This document shows, in pieces, positions 40,900 through 52,860 of a stretch of DNA of 64,000 bases. The notes under the pieces were generated by a model. That model had not been told where the DNA came from. It ran no database searches and saw only the letters and a list, made by a program, of their open reading frames with translations. The DNA lies in the NCBI GenBank assembly GCA_030407085.1, contig CM059582.1, positions 70,017,501-70,081,500 on the forward strand, in the 5' to 3' direction. Numbering within the stretch: the first letter of the stretch is position 1; each line of letters opens with the position of its first letter. Both the position numbers and the translations under genes were made by a program. This DNA comes from Trichopria drosophilae (taxonomy: Eukaryota > Arthropoda > Insecta > Hymenoptera > Diapriidae).

Positions 40900-43807
40900 G
40901 TCTCATCTGAGTCTATTCGTATTTCATTTTTAAATGTTCGCTCGTTGGTACCGCATCTTTTAAAGGTTAAAGAACTTATTTTAAAATTTAATATTGATAT
41001 ATTCTGTATTTGCGAATCTTGGCTGTCTGAAAAGATCAGTGATAGAGATATAAATATTTCAGGTTACAGCCTCTTGAGAGAAGACAGGAAACATTCTCGT
41101 TGAGGCGGTATCGCATTGTACTCTAAGAACGAGTTTAACTGTATGCGTTTCCCGCACGTTCAAAATGTTTTCAGTTTGGAAGAATTATGGGTCACTTTAC
41201 GGTATCATAAAAATAGCTATGGAATTGGGGTCTTATATCGTCCACCTAATATCCATCTGAACTTAGATTCTATTGACGCCTCCTTATCCAGCATACGTTC
41301 TTCAGTCGACAAATTAATTATTATGGGTGATCTCAGCGCTGATCTGTTATTCAGACCGCGGCCGGTCTCTTCCAGGCTTGAATCATGGATTGAATCTTCC
41401 AGTTTTCGGCAAATCATTACTTCTCCCACGAGGCTGTCACCTTCTACCGCCACGTTACTTGATATTATCCTGATCTCTGACAATGTTAATTACCTCGATA
41501 CCTTTAATGTGGACTCTGACGGCGTATCAGATCATCACATGATTGGCGTAGATATTGAATGTATTCGTGAACCTATCTGTAAAAAATTTGTAATACAACG
41601 TAATTTTAAATACTTTGATCGTGATGCTTTTAAATTGATGGCTAATTGCGCGCCGTGGGGTGTAGTTCCTTCTCTTGGATCAATTGACGAAAAAGTCGAC
41701 TTTCTTAACACCAATATTTATAATTTATTTCATATTTTCGCTCCATTCAATAAATTTCGAGTGTCTAAGCCAATTGGCCCTTCGGTAACATATGCAGCCA
41801 AAGTTTTTATCAAGAAAAGGAATGCCGCCCAAACGAAGATGCGGAAACCAAATTGAGCCGTGATATAGCGTATTATAAATTACTTCGCAATCAGACGACC
41901 ATTATTTTAAGAAGGGAAAGAAAGGCCTACTTTGAGCGATTACAGTCCCTTTCATGTAAAGACTTTTGGAGGAACATAAATCTTCTCGGGTTATGTAAAA
42001 ATCGATCTTGTGAGTTACCGCCTTCTTTTAATGATCCTGAGATTATCAATGCCTATCCCTGTAAAGCAACTCTTGACTTTTTTAATTATTCACGATCTCC
42101 TAAACTTCCTTTGCATATCAAATTCGTTTTCAAAGAGATCAATTCCAGCGAGCTGGAAAGTATAATTGATAATGCCAAGTGCTCGGCCCCAGTCGATGGA
42201 ATTTCATGGGAAATGTTTTCTCATATCCATGAATTCTGTTTACCGGAACTTTCACATATCATCAATTCTATAAACACCTCAGGAATTTTCCCACAATATG
42301 GAAACATGCTATAGTTACTCCGATTCACAAAATTAAAATACCGCTTGAACCAAAAGATCTTCGCCCTATTAGCCAGCTTCTTTTGTTTGCTAAAATCCTT
42401 GAAACTGTATCAACTGCTTCTTTTTTGTAATCAATTAAATTTGTTTCCACCCTTTCAGTCAAGATTTAGAAGATTTTATGGATGTGAGACAGCGTTACTA
42501 GATCTATCTGATGACATTCTACACAATGCTGACAAAGGCCTTACGTCTTTTTTATGTTTACTAAACTTTTCGCGTGCCTTTGACACGATCAATCATGAGT
42601 TACTGGTAGCAAAATTGTAATTTTATGGTGCATCAGACAGTGCATGCGCTCTCATTAAATCTTATCTGGATCATAGAACCCAGTCAGTTTTGATTAAAAC
42701 TAATGATGAAAACATATTATCTAGTCCAACTGATTTGGCTTGTGGAGTTCCACAGGGAGCAAAACTTAGCTCCTTACTATTTATTATTTACACAGCAGAC
42801 ATTTTTGAACATTTAACAAATCTCAGACTTAACAGCCTCCCTAATACCCTACCATCGATTGTACCTTCATATTACTTCCAGGTTAAGCTTAAAACCTATG
42901 CAGATGATACGCAAGTTTTGCTCCCTTTCCGTCCAGAGAGGGTTGACGAGGCATCTTATGCTCTCTCTTGCTAGCTTGAGAGCATAGCGACATGGGCTGA
43001 AGCTAATGCTCTTATATTAAATCCCGAGAAGTCGCAATTATTTATAATCGGTAGCCCTAAACTGCGCTCAAAATTAGGTATCGAACATATAAAGATTACT
43101 AATAGAGAAAAGGACCAAAGATTCCTTTGGTTTCGTCAGCTCGCGATTTAGGTTTAATTATCGATGAAAACTGGTCTTTTAAAAATCACGTTAACACCAA
43201 CCGTCAGATTGCGTTTGCAAATCTCCGTCGATTGTTTCCGTACAGACGTGAGCTGTCTACCCAGGTGAAATTACATCTTACTGAGTCACTTGCTCTTTCT
43301 CACTTGCTTTATTGTCTCTTGGTATACGGCCCATGTCTGGATGCGGGTTGTTGGCGGTTGTTGCAAGCTGTTCAAAATGCTTGTATTCGATTTGCCTACG
43401 GAATTCGTAAATTTGACCATATTTCACCGGCCTTTAATGAATCAGGTTGGTTGCGTCTGAAACCGCGCATGTACTTCCACCTGCTGATCTTCGTCTGCCG
43501 TCTTCTTTCAACGAAAACCCCGGAATATCTTTTCTCTCGAATTCATATGTTGGGAAATGCTAGAGAGGTCGTTTCCTTTACGATGCGCTATCCCTCTTTT
43601 GCCTCGGAAAAGTTTAAGGGATCGTTTTCCTATATAATTGTGCATGCATTCATAAAACTGCAAAAAATGTTTTCCATTAATTTGTCTGTTCTAAATGTTA
43701 TTTTTTGTCTTATTTTCTCTAGTTTGCGTTTGAAATTATTTAAACTCTGCGACTTATTATCAATATTATATTCTACTGCGTCACTCTCTTCGCTCTGCGA
43801 TTGTTAA
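40900..43807 (+). pseudogene. LINE ORF2 (endonuclease-RT), broken
   Basis: Endonuclease parts: SIRISFLNVRSLVPHL, CICESWLSEKISD, stop at 41,101, then GVLYRPPNIHLN, IIMGDLSADLL, SDHHMIG. After a stop at 41,854 the RT: PVDGISWEMF, FSRAFDTINHELL, CGVPQGAKLSSLLFI, KTYADDTQVLLP (YADD near 42,897). A stop at 42,972 and a frameshift precede the C-terminal part (HLLYCLLVYGPC, FDHISPAFNESGWLRLK). An insertion of about 20 residues (NLRLNSLPNTLPSIVPSYYF) precedes YADD. Confidence 0.85.
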
Positions 43808-43964
43808 TTACTTATCTTATGCATTTATCTTTTTATTTACCGTTGCGTCTTTCTGTTTTCGCTATATATGTCGGGTCAGGCTGCTAAGCAGCTTTAGCTG
43901 TGTCTCGCCCATTGTACTTTTTATTTTTTGTTCAATAAAGACCTTATTATTATTATTATTATCT

Positions 43965-44310
43965 TTTGTCCTCGTGAAATAACCAAGCCGAAATTCATTT
44001 GGCAACGCGATTTTAAGCATTTTGATCTTGCTTCCTTTAAAATTGCAGCTAATTGTACGCCTTGGGGGATATCCCCTTTTTTGATTCAGTAGATAAAAAT
44101 GTGGGGGTCCTTAGTGAGACCATATATAATATTTTTGGTAAAAGAGAAGCTATTGTATGGCCAGTAAGGTCACCCGATATAACGCCGCTCGATTATTTCC
44201 TTTGGAGCTATCTGAAAAGTAAAGTTTATTACACAAAACCCAGTAACTTGGAAGATCTTCAATGTGGCATTCAAAATAGTGTAAAAATGTTATACGTTAC
44301 TTATGAATAG
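43965..44310 (+). pseudogene. LINE endonuclease fragment fused to a mariner transposase C terminus
   Basis: 43,990-44,140 parallels the LINE endonuclease linker (RDFKHFDLASFKIAANCTPWG and TIYNIFG). From about 44,150 it switches to a mariner tail: VWPVRSPDITPLDYFLWSYLKSKVYYTKPSNLEDL, containing the third catalytic Asp region. The switch occurs within an open frame (44,053-44,310), making a chance chimeric ORF. Confidence 0.75.
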
Positions 44311-44539
44311 ACAAACGGAGACAAATCTTTAGCTACTCCCTTTATTAAACATTGGGTTCATTTGACTGATAATTTGCTTACAAATTCTAAATAATATTAA
44401 CGTCCTCAAATACATAAAAACGAAATAGATAAGAAAATTAAAAATAAATGAAACAATGGCGTGATCACACTGTCCGATTCATTATATAATTCACCGCTTT
44501 GTATAGCTCGATGGAAAAACTCGATAGTCACAAAAACCT

Positions 44540-44735
44540 CAGATGACGTATGATGATGGATTTTAGGCAATTGAATGAAAAAATTATTACAGACGCACAT
44601 GCATTCCCGTATATTAACGATATTTTAGATCAATCAGTAGATGCTAATTATTGTTCACTATTAGAACTTAATTCAGGATTTTAACAAATTGACATATCTT
44701 CCCAAGATAGAGAAAAACTTACCTTCACTAGGATG
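44540..44735 (+). pseudogene. Ty3/gypsy reverse transcriptase fragment
   Basis: Reads ITDAHAFPYINDILDQ and CSLLELNSGF-stop-QIDI, matching the first RT motif region (D/ELxSGFxQI) of Ty3/gypsy elements. About 60 codons survive, with a stop at about 44,681. Confidence 0.6.
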
Positions 44736-44773
44736 GACAAATGACAAAGGACAGATAATTTTCCCCCGCATTA

Positions 44774-45211
44774 ATGACAATTTGTCTATTTGCGGGTCGG
44801 CTCTCGGGTGGAGAGGTACAGAGCAGAAGCACAGGACGGTACAAGAGAGAACTAGCTAGACACACAACAAAACACGCAATCCAATGGCGCCACAATAACA
44901 CCATGAACCGCCTTGTCGTCGAGCACCATCTACCCGGGGACCTGCTCAAAAATAGGCTCGTGGAGGGAATCGGTAGTGAATTGACGATTCTTCGTCCTGA
45001 TATCGTCATTTGTGACGAGAGCGGGAAGAGGATCACCGTGATTGACGTGACCATCCTATTCGAGAACCACCTAGTTGCGTTCAACGAAGCTAGGGCTCGG
45101 AAACCGGTCAAGTACGAGTCCCTGGCAGAGAACATTCGATTGAGTGGTTACGAGGTAACGGTCGTCGCTTGCCCTGTCCGTTCGCCGATATCTCGAAAGG
45201 TCGCACAATAA
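44774..45211 (+). pseudogene. Restriction-like endonuclease tail of a non-LTR element (candidate)
   Basis: A 145-residue frame with a PD-(D/E)xK-like core: LRPDIVICDESGKRITVIDVT, then ENHLVAFNEARARKPVKY. This layout is seen at the C terminus of R2-type LINE proteins. The upstream RT is missing. Positions 45,177-45,243 recur inverted at 56,648-56,713, so the fragment belongs to a repeated family. Confidence 0.5.
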
Positions 45212-45243
45212 TATGGACGTCGGTTTTTCACAAATATTACCCA

Positions 45244-46420
45244 AACGCGGCCGTCCAAATTACAATCAAATACAGACGACTTTACAAAAGAATTCCCGAT
45301 CGGAAGCCAAAAAAAAGCACAATAATTTCTCTTATCGCTCGCGGATCAAAGGTACGCAGAGATCTGACTTCCCGGTTACTGGCGAGTACCCACGTGCCTC
45401 TCCAAAGTGTTGCCGGCTCTCGCCGCCTAGCAGTCGGCTAGTTCTGAAATTTTAATAGCCATACAATTATTACATAATACGGAACCACCGCCGGAGCCTG
45501 GTATTAACGAAAATGGTTTTTCCTATAACCGAGAATTAAAACAAAGATAAAACAGCATTTTCGTTACAGGACAATTTATTATTACTTTTTTAAAATTTAT
45601 TTTGGCATATATAATGTTAAAGCAAATACTAAAATACTCTGTTTTGATTCCCACAACATTTATTCCATTCAATATTATTAATTATGGCATTCTTATACAA
45701 ATATTTTTAAGTTGCAATTCTAATAAATAGAATTATTATTATTATTATAAAAACAGTTTCGTTGGATTCAATACATTACCTATTGTTATCGATTAGCGAA
45801 AATTTCCGCATTAAAATCACAAATAATAAAATTTTGATTTTTTTGACATGGAAAATTTATAAATTGAAGTTAAATCATAAAAATTGAATAAAAATAATTA
45901 TTAATTAACTCCTGAAATCTGAATTTAGAATTATTTGGTTCGATGTATATGACTTAATCTCATTTTATAGATTTTCAATATTAAAAACACTGTAATTGGT
46001 TAAAATACATTAACCATTGATATTGGATTGCATGAATAAATTTAATACATTGCTTTTAGATGTCTCCGTAAAAGAAGTAAAGTTTCTTTGATATAATAAT
46101 TAAGAAATTAAGAATTTCGGACATATCAATAAGTTAAAAATATTTTTGAAAAATAAATTATTAAAATAACGATTCTTTTAGTTAGGGTTAAAACTGATAT
46201 AGTTTTGTAAAAATAATTTAAAGCCATAGTTAATAATATTCAATCAAATAAATGTTAGGGGAAATAAATTAAGGTATTTTTTAATTTGCTTTAATGTTAC
46301 ATTTGTCAAAATAAATGAATAAAACATAAACATATATTGAATTGGTTGATAAATAATTTTTATATGCACAATCTTTATTATGCAAATAAATAAGAAAAAA
46401 AAATTTGTTAAAAAAAAATC
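45244..46420. other. AT-rich non-coding stretch
   Basis: No gene or named repeat recognised apart from an (ATT)n tract at 45,731-45,747. Very AT-rich from 45,460 onward. Confidence 0.5.
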
Positions 46421-46490
46421 GTCCCGTACTGGGCGCGAACACCAAAAAACAGCGCAACATTCCAGCACTTTAACCACTAGGCTACCAAGC
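46421..46490 (-). repeat. tRNA-derived repeat (pseudo-tRNA/SINE head), copy 1
   Basis: The minus strand reads GGTAGCCTAGTGGTTAAAG (A-box-like) and GGTGTTCGCGCCCAGTACGG (B-box-like). It is followed by GACGATTTTTTTT, a pol III-type T run. The acceptor ends do not pair, so it is not a functional tRNA. A second copy with the same limits is at 57,241-57,310. Confidence 0.65.
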
Positions 46491-46982
46491 ATTACGACAA
46501 TACATATGAAGTAATGTTGTATATGAACATCGGCAGAAGAAATTTGTTTAATGAAAAAATAATTCACATTAACAAGAAATATAAAGAAAACAATCACTGT
46601 GCAATATTGAAAATTATATAATTTTATCGCAAATAGAAAAATGCTGCATTATTTTACTATTAGGTAATATAACTATAATTCAGAAATAATTAATTTATTT
46701 AATACTTTTTTAAAGTTTTATGTTTCACTTCGTAGTAATAATTACTAAATTTAAAGATTTAAGGCTGTAGATGTACCGTTTAGATGGTATTTTTTTGCAC
46801 TAATAATTTTTTTAATACGTTTGCTACTAAAGCCAGAAACTCGTCTGGATTCATTAGAAAAATTGCAAATATGGCAGAGAAAATTTTAATTCGTAAAGAT
46901 GGAAAGGATGGAATTTTTTACGAAACTGCTTTTTGGATTGTTCTCGATTTTCGAAAAAAATGGAGGGCCGAACTCGAGAGAT

Positions 46983-47056
46983 TCGACAGGCCGGGAATCA
47001 AACCCGGGACCTTTCTATTACCAGTAGAATGCTCTTTCCATCTGAGCTACCCACCC
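46983..47056 (-). repeat. tRNA-like segment with anticodon-loop GGT
   Basis: GTAGCTCAGATGGAAAGAGC D arm, TTCTA-CTGGTAA-TAGAA anticodon arm and CCGGG-TTTGATT-CCCGG T arm are well formed. The acceptor (GGGTGGG with CCTGTCG) pairs poorly. It belongs to the repeat family, so I regard it as a tRNA-derived repeat rather than a gene. Confidence 0.6.
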
Positions 47057-47816
47057 TCTCGCAAGTTCGCATCGTTAATTTCGAGATCTTGAAATAATCC
47101 AATCATAATTCTAATTTAGATGACATGTGGCGCCATACTAGGCCAGGCGCTAGATTCAAATGAATCATTAAAGTTTTATGGTTCACTTCGTAGTAATAAT
47201 TACTAAATTTAAAGATTTAAGGCTGTAGATGAACCGTTTAGATGGAATTTTTTTGTACTAATAATTTTTTTAATTTTCTCTAACGTTTGCTTCTAAAGCC
47301 AGAAACTCGTCTGGATTCATTAGAAGAATTGCAAATATGTCAGAGAAAATTTTAATTCGTAAAGATGGAAAGGATGGAAAGGATAGAATTTTTTACGAAA
47401 CTGTTTTTTGGATTGTTCTCGATTTTCGAAAAAAATGGAGGGCCGAACTCGAGAGATTCGACAGGCCGTGAATCGAACCTGGGACCTTTCTATTGCCGGT
47501 AGAATGCTCTTTCCATTTTTTTCTATTCTCTGACATATTTGCAATTCTTCTAATGAATCCAGACGAGTTTCTGGCTTTAGAAGCAAACGTTAGAGAAAAT
47601 TAAAAAAATTATTAGTGCAAAAAAATACCATCTAAACGGTTCATCTACAGCCTTAAATCTTTAAATTAAGTAATTATTACTACGAAGTGAACCATAAAAC
47701 TTTATTGATGCATTTGAATCTAGCGCCTGGCCTAGTATGGCGCCACATGTCATCTAAATTAGAATTATGATTGGATTGTTTCAAGATCTCGAAATTAACG
47801 ATGCGAACTTGCGAGA

Positions 47817-47890
47817 GGGCGGGTAGCTCAGATGGAAAGAGCATTCTACCGGCAATAGAAAGGTCCCGGATTCGATTCCCGGCCTGTCGA
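47817..47890 (+). repeat. tRNA-like segment with anticodon-loop GGC
   Basis: Same cloverleaf as the copy at 46,983-47,056. The anticodon loop is CCGGCAA (would read GGC, Ala) with C instead of U at position 33, one T-stem mismatch and a weak acceptor stem. Judged a repeat-embedded pseudo-tRNA. Confidence 0.6.
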
Positions 47891-48050
47891 ATCTCTCGAG
47901 TTCCGCCCTCCATTTTTTTCGAAAATCGAGAACAATCCAAAAAACAGTTTCGTAAAAAATTCCATCCTTTCCATCTTTACGAATTAAAATTTTCTCTGAC
48001 ATATTTGCAATTCTTCTAATGAATCCAGACGAGTTTCTGGCTTTAGAAGC

Positions 48051-49026
48051 TGTGACGTACTCACTGATCGAGCCCGGTAACTCTAATCAGGGAGAGCGTT
48101 CCGGGGGAACCCTTCCCCCATTCGCCGCTGCTCTCGCCCGCCGTACCGGGGATACGCGCTATGGAGGCTCATACCTCCCCGCCGTCGCTCCTCTAGTCAG
48201 TTGCCGTCAGGAGTTCCTTCCCCACAGACGGAGGCGAGTGACGCCGGGGCCTCTTTTTCTCTTTTTTTTGGGCAGAAGCCGAGAGCCGATTTCTCACTCA
48301 CGTATCTCTCTCTCTTCTCCCTCCTTCCACGGATCACCCCGACATCAGGCCCCGAGGTGGCGCCACTCGGGAAGCATCGACGAGACGAAGGCGCGAGTGC
48401 AGTTCATCAGTCAGTCGAGTACAGCCCTTTGCGCATTGAGTAACATATCGAGTTCCATTCCGTCGCGGATCGCGCGATTGTACGGAGCTAATCAGCCTAC
48501 GACTCGCCGAGTAGCAGAGTTTCGTGTGCAGTGCGGCATCGAACTTGGAACGACAGAGTGCAGATATACAGTTAAAAACCTAGAGAAGAAAACAGTGGAG
48601 ACTCCGCGTTGTAAGCGAGGACCCCGCGTGTGCTTGGTGACTCTCTGGTGCCGAAGAGGATAGGGACGCAGCCAAACGCCACCCCGCCGTCAGCCAAGGC
48701 TCCCGTAACTCCACCAGTCTGTTTCCGGGGCATCCTCTCCACCTTCAACGTACGGACAGCGAAGAGTGAGTTGCCCATAGGGCCCCGATTTTTTATGTAC
48801 TCCGGTGAAAGCCCTAAATGGTTCACTCGATAACCCTTTTTTCCGTTGCGATTTGTGTTTTGCGTTTTTGCGTGTTTTGATATTTCCTCCGGTCATTTGT
48901 AATGAAACTATCCCCTTCGCGAGATTTGAGCCCGTGACAATTACTTATAAGAAATAAAATCGATCCTAGAAAAATCGTTTGTGTCAAAAATATATTTTGC
49001 GTTTCCCCTTCCAAAGAGGGGTTATA
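48051..49026 (+). repeat. 5' LTR
   Basis: 976 bp, nearly identical to 55,635-56,609; differences are scattered single bases and 1-2-base indels (for example CAGGGAGAG versus CGGGGAGAG near the start). It ends at GGTTATA before the primer-binding-like site. Confidence 0.9.
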
Positions 49027-51032
49027 AAATGGCATCCCTGGTGGGGAAATCTAAAAAGATTTCCCAAAAATTATGAACATTTTTGTTTGTGATCGGAAAT
49101 TTGTATCGGGAAAGTTCGTCGGAGAAAGTGTTGTTTGAGTTTCGCGCTTTTTTTAGCTCCGACTGTATTGTTCGCGCCCCCTCTTTTTCCCTTGGCGTAA
49201 TAATTAATCTCAAGACTATATTATTATATTAAATATTTGTCTTTGATGTGTCTCCTTTTCCGTCCTTCGAATTTCCCTCGCTACTCCTCTCCCTCCATCA
49301 ATAAAAATTTCGATCTCAAAAAGCTGGCCTGGAGGTCGCGTGACGTCATACGACGTCCGCACTGTTGTCCCGAACCAATTCCGAGTATTACGGAATATTA
49401 ATGGTTGAATAATATTAATATAGCATTGAAGTTCGAGAGATTATAACACATATTTTCTTTTTGGTGTTTTGAATTTAAATCGTGTATCATGTTCAAAAAA
49501 TTTTTGCATAAATAAATTTTCGAGTTTGAATTTGCACCGTTTGAAAATAATTAATTAATCATTTAATTTATTATTTCGAAATTGTATATCATAACGATAA
49601 TCATTTTTTAGAAATTGAAAACAACTTCGAAAATAAATAGAGTTAATCTCCAGTAAATTATTTGTGTGCTTTGTACACAAAAACAAAGCCGTAACTTTCG
49701 TCAGTAAACAATAGATTTCTTTTCGGCATATTCCGAGAAATTCTCGGGAACGACCGTGTTTACGTATCTTCCCAACCGATCTCCCTGAATATTGCGATGT
49801 GGATTTACGATTGTAATAGTTCGTTGCATGAATAATACGAATGTATACTTGTGTTTATCTTTTCAGCATTTATTATTCTCTCTATGGTCTTCCCCCGTAT
49901 CCCCCTACGGACCGATAATTAAGTTGGCCTAAGTAAGTGTTGTCGTCCCTGGAATAATTAATACTAGAAAATACCGGGAAGTAAATAACGTACTTTTCCA
50001 GTTATTTTTCAACACTCGTTTATAATATTTAGTAATTTGAAACTTAAATATTACTTCGCTAATTAGAGTCGGTTACGGAATTTAGAATTCTTTTTATCAA
50101 AATAAATTTTCTTTTCAATTCTGATCTAGTTTTCCAGATTCAATTTAATTTTAGGAAACCTCAGAAAAATTTTTAATTTGCTCACAATAGTGAGGAACGA
50201 AGTTTAAGTTCAATTAAATTTGAGGTTGTGTTCCGTTTTTCGATTTAATAGCAAATCTCCCGGAAGAGTTAAGTTAGTTTGGCATATTCAATTTAAAACC
50301 TTTTATCGACTTTCGCGATTTCAGGTACAGGATTTCCCCCTCCATAGCAAACCATAGAGAGGCACGCAGCTCCTGCAATTGAGTCGAAATAAATTTCGAT
50401 TTATATATTATGCAATAAGATAATTAAAATAAATAATATAATTGATATATATATATATATATATATTGTATGTACCAGTGCAGCGACCCGAAGAATTTTC
50501 TAGAACACCCGTCCTATCGCAATGCGCGATCCCCTACCCTTCGCGGTTTGGATTATTGCAACCATTATCGAGGCGTCGGCTGTGACAGATAACTGTCGCG
50601 CGCCTCTGTAAATAAAAAAGTTTTGGCATCTGGGGAAAATCCCCCCCCCCCCCTTCTTTTTTTGTGACTTTTTTGTTGTTTCTGCTTTTGCTCTTGCTCT
50701 TATTCTGCGCCTATTTTTTTGAGAGCTTTTGGCTATCGGTCCGAGGAGGCCTGAATTACATTGTCTTTCGTTTAAAAATTTTTTGCTTTGTTTTGGATTT
50801 TTTTTTGTAACGCGAGTAACCCGTTCCCTTAGCGCCGGATATCCGGTTTTGAACCCATATCAGCGAAGCCGAGTTTTCATTTTTTAAGTTTGGTATTCGT
50901 TTTTTTTTGCATAAGTTGGACCGCAGGTCATTCGATTTACGAATCCGGCCGCTCGACGTAGAATCTCGAACTGCACGGTAACGTTGAGGAGCGTCCGAAC
51001 TTTTTCTTCTTTTTATTGTTCGTTTCGGGACA
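49027..51032. other. Long leader of the LTR retrotransposon
   Basis: About 2 kb without a supported gene. It begins with the primer-binding-like site (about 49,029-49,046). Contains an (AT)n tract at 50,446-50,466 and a run of 13 C at 50,641-50,653. Confidence 0.5.
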
Positions 51033-51330
51033 ATGGATACATTCCTATACAATCCCACTAGTTCCCCGGCAACGGTGGTAACCGCCACCACTACCTCGGG
51101 ACACCCGTCTATTACTACGACACCCGTGGCATTTTCGGCTAACGCGACTAACGTCACCCCTCCCGCGCGGCGGGGTGGCAAATCGCCAGCCTTGCCCAAA
51201 TCTCGGCAATACGGGCGGAGATCGACCGAATCGTCGACCTACGCGACTTTATTGGTCGATGCGATAAGGCCGAGCTCCTGATCTCCGGATCAGTGGAGGT
51301 AATCCGGGATCGGCTGGTGCGGTACACCAT
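51033..51330 (+). pseudogene. Gag-like N-terminal region, frameshifted
   Basis: The ATG at 51,033 starts a Ser/Thr-rich frame (MDTFLYNPTSSPATVV) ending at 51,281. In another frame, 51,200-51,320 reads IDRIVDLRDFIGRCDKAELL and VEVIRDRLVRYTIL, a SAP-like helix pair of the kind seen in some gypsy-type Gag proteins. A frameshift near 51,200 links the two. Confidence 0.45.
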
Positions 51331-51408
51331 TTTGCGGCGATTCCCGGATACCCCGATCGAGTGGAACGCCAGTGCGGATGGGCGCGGTGATCAACCTCCT
51401 ATAATACG

Positions 51409-52329
51409 TTGTCCCACGCGGTAGGTTGTCCCATAATAGGGACCGTTTTGGGCGATTCAATGAATGCGACCTACCCGGGTCACGCGGAGCCTCCGCCGAC
51501 GTCTCGCCTAGGAGCTTTCGCGTACGCCACCCACGGATTACCGTCGGACCGATCGCGCGCCTACTATCGGAACCCGATCTCGTTCGGAGAGGAGGAGAGT
51601 TTTCGGTTTCCGATGGCGGACACCTCCACGCACCCAGCCGGTCGAATAACGCGCCCGTTTCCCCCCCCCCCCCCCCCTCGCGACGACCGCCGCGAAGACG
51701 ACCCTCAACCAGAGGGTCGTGCCGTGAACGACGATAACCCGTCGAATCTACTAATCGGGAATGACCCTGCACAAGGTGGGTCACGTGACGCGACCCAGTC
51801 GGCCCCTGAGCCTTTCCGACCGAGTGCTGCCTCGGGTGGAACACAGGATGTGCCGCAGTCCTCACGGGCGGGTATTTTCGGTCCCCCACCTCGTGACAAT
51901 TTCGACTCGCGTCAGGTGGACCCATTTCGTCCAATGGCGACGCGCCAAGCCGAGTATTGTAACCGCTCCCACCGAGAAGTAACATACCAGGTGGGTGACC
52001 TATTACTGCGCCGCATCCGGTTCCTTTCCTCGGGGATCCAAAATTTCGCGGCCAAACTCGCGCCTAAATTCAGCGGCCCCCACCGCATCCTGCGGGTAAT
52101 CTCTCCCGTTGTCTTTGAGCTCGACGACCCCGAGAGTCGTCGGAACCCTAGGGCCCATATTAAAGATTTGAAGCCGTATCACGCCCCCGAAGAGGGAAGT
52201 AATTCTACAAACGGCAGGACCGCGTCGACTAATACGCGCGAAAACCCTTTTGGCCCTCAGTCGAATCCAATTATTCAGAACCCGGTGATAGCCGGCCCGG
52301 TGCCGCGATCGACCTCCGGAACCAGCTAG
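51409..52329 (+). CDS. Gag-like/integrase-tail fusion ORF of the LTR element
   Basis: A 306-residue frame. Residues 1-170 are Pro/Asp-rich and low complexity (PFPPPPPPRDDRREDDP) and look Gag-like. From about residue 175 it is the C-terminal part of a Ty3/gypsy integrase: YCNRSHREVTYQVGDLLLRR, FAAKLAPKFSGPHRILRVIS, VVFELDD and HIKDLKPY. The DDE core, RT and protease are absent, so an internal deletion joined the two in frame. Could give a chimeric protein; activity unlikely. Confidence 0.7.
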   Translation: MSHAVGCPIIGTVLGDSMNATYPGHAEPPPTSRLGAFAYATHGLPSDRSRAYYRNPISFGEEESFRFPMADTSTHPAGRITRPFPPPPPPRDDRREDDPQPEGRAVNDDNPSNLLIGNDPAQGGSRDATQSAPEPFRPSAASGGTQDVPQSSRAGIFGPPPRDNFDSRQVDPFRPMATRQAEYCNRSHREVTYQVGDLLLRRIRFLSSGIQNFAAKLAPKFSGPHRILRVISPVVFELDDPESRRNPRAHIKDLKPYHAPEEGSNSTNGRTASTNTRENPFGPQSNPIIQNPVIAGPVPRSTSGTS

Positions 52330-52639
52330 AGATGTCCCCCGCTGTCCGAGCAGAAGACCACGTGTGCCACGCCGCAGCGAGGCCCACCTGACGGCAGGGT
52401 GGCCGGAGACAGTCGAACCGACTTCCACTCGCAGGCGCCCCGGTCGTCCGCGCAGAGTGTCGACCAAGTGCGCGCCTCCCCCACTCACACCATCATTGGA
52501 ACCACGTTACGGTCTATGAGCCCGTAGAACCTAATTGCAGCACTGGTACCCCGATGTTTTGCAAAAGTGCCCCTGAAAATAATACACTGGTACCCCGATG
52601 TTTTGCAAAGTGCCCCGAAAATAATGAACTGGTTTAGGT
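52330..52639. other. 3' flank of the fusion ORF with a short duplication
   Basis: ACTGGTACCCCGATGTTTTG followed by CAAA(A)GTGCCCC(T)GAAAATAAT occurs twice, at about 52,543-52,583 and 52,587-52,624. No gene. Confidence 0.6.
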
Positions 52640-52860
52640 AGCGTTAATAAACTTTTCGATAAACTTTGCGATATACTTTGCGATAAACTTTGCGATAAAC
52701 TTTGCGATAGACTTTGCGATAAACTTTTCGATAAACTTTGCGATAAACTTTGCGATAAACTTTGCGATTAACTTTGCGATAAACTTTGCGATAGACTTTG
52801 CAATAAACCTTACGGTAAACATTGCGATAAACATCGCGAGATACATTGAGATATATATTT
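52640..52860. repeat. 12-bp minisatellite
   Basis: About 17 copies of GATAAACTTTGC with minor variants (GATATACTTT, GATAGACTTT, GATTAACTTT), decaying toward 52,860. The 12-bp period leaves all frames open on the minus strand, producing artefactual repeat proteins. Confidence 0.9.

Larger units (their letters stand above)
39831..43955 (+). mobile_element. Decayed LINE, same superfamily as the 1.1-6 kb copy
   Basis: Plus-strand order is ORF1, endonuclease, RT, C-terminal domain, then TTCAATAAAGACC and a (TTA)n tail at 43,938-43,961. Architecture and motifs parallel the first LINE (LNVRSLVPHLLKVKEL, PFQSRFRRFYGCETALL). Sequence divergence between them is substantial, so they are different subfamilies. 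Multiple stops and frameshifts. Confidence 0.85.
46705..48050. repeat. Palindromic array of a tRNA-containing repeat
   Basis: Units of about 480 bp share AAGTTTTATGGTTCACTTCG, GGCTGTAGATG(A/T)ACCG, CCAGAAACTCGTCTGGATTC, a tRNA-like segment and GGCCAGGCGCTAGATTCAAA. Copy A runs 46,705-47,165, copy B is truncated at 47,166-47,517, and copy C is inverted at 47,518-48,050. The B/C junction (CTCTTTCCATTTTTT then TATTCTCTGACAT) recurs at 58,131-58,158. Copy C is split at 48,050 by the LTR retrotransposon and resumes at 56,610. Confidence 0.75.

Noticed and set aside
47817..47890. Functional tRNA-Ala gene
   Set aside because: Embedded in a multi-copy repeat, weak acceptor stem, C at position 33, a T-stem mismatch.
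51290..51985. Minus-strand 231-codon frame
   Set aside because: Antisense of the Gag-like/integrase-tail ORF in a GC-rich stretch.
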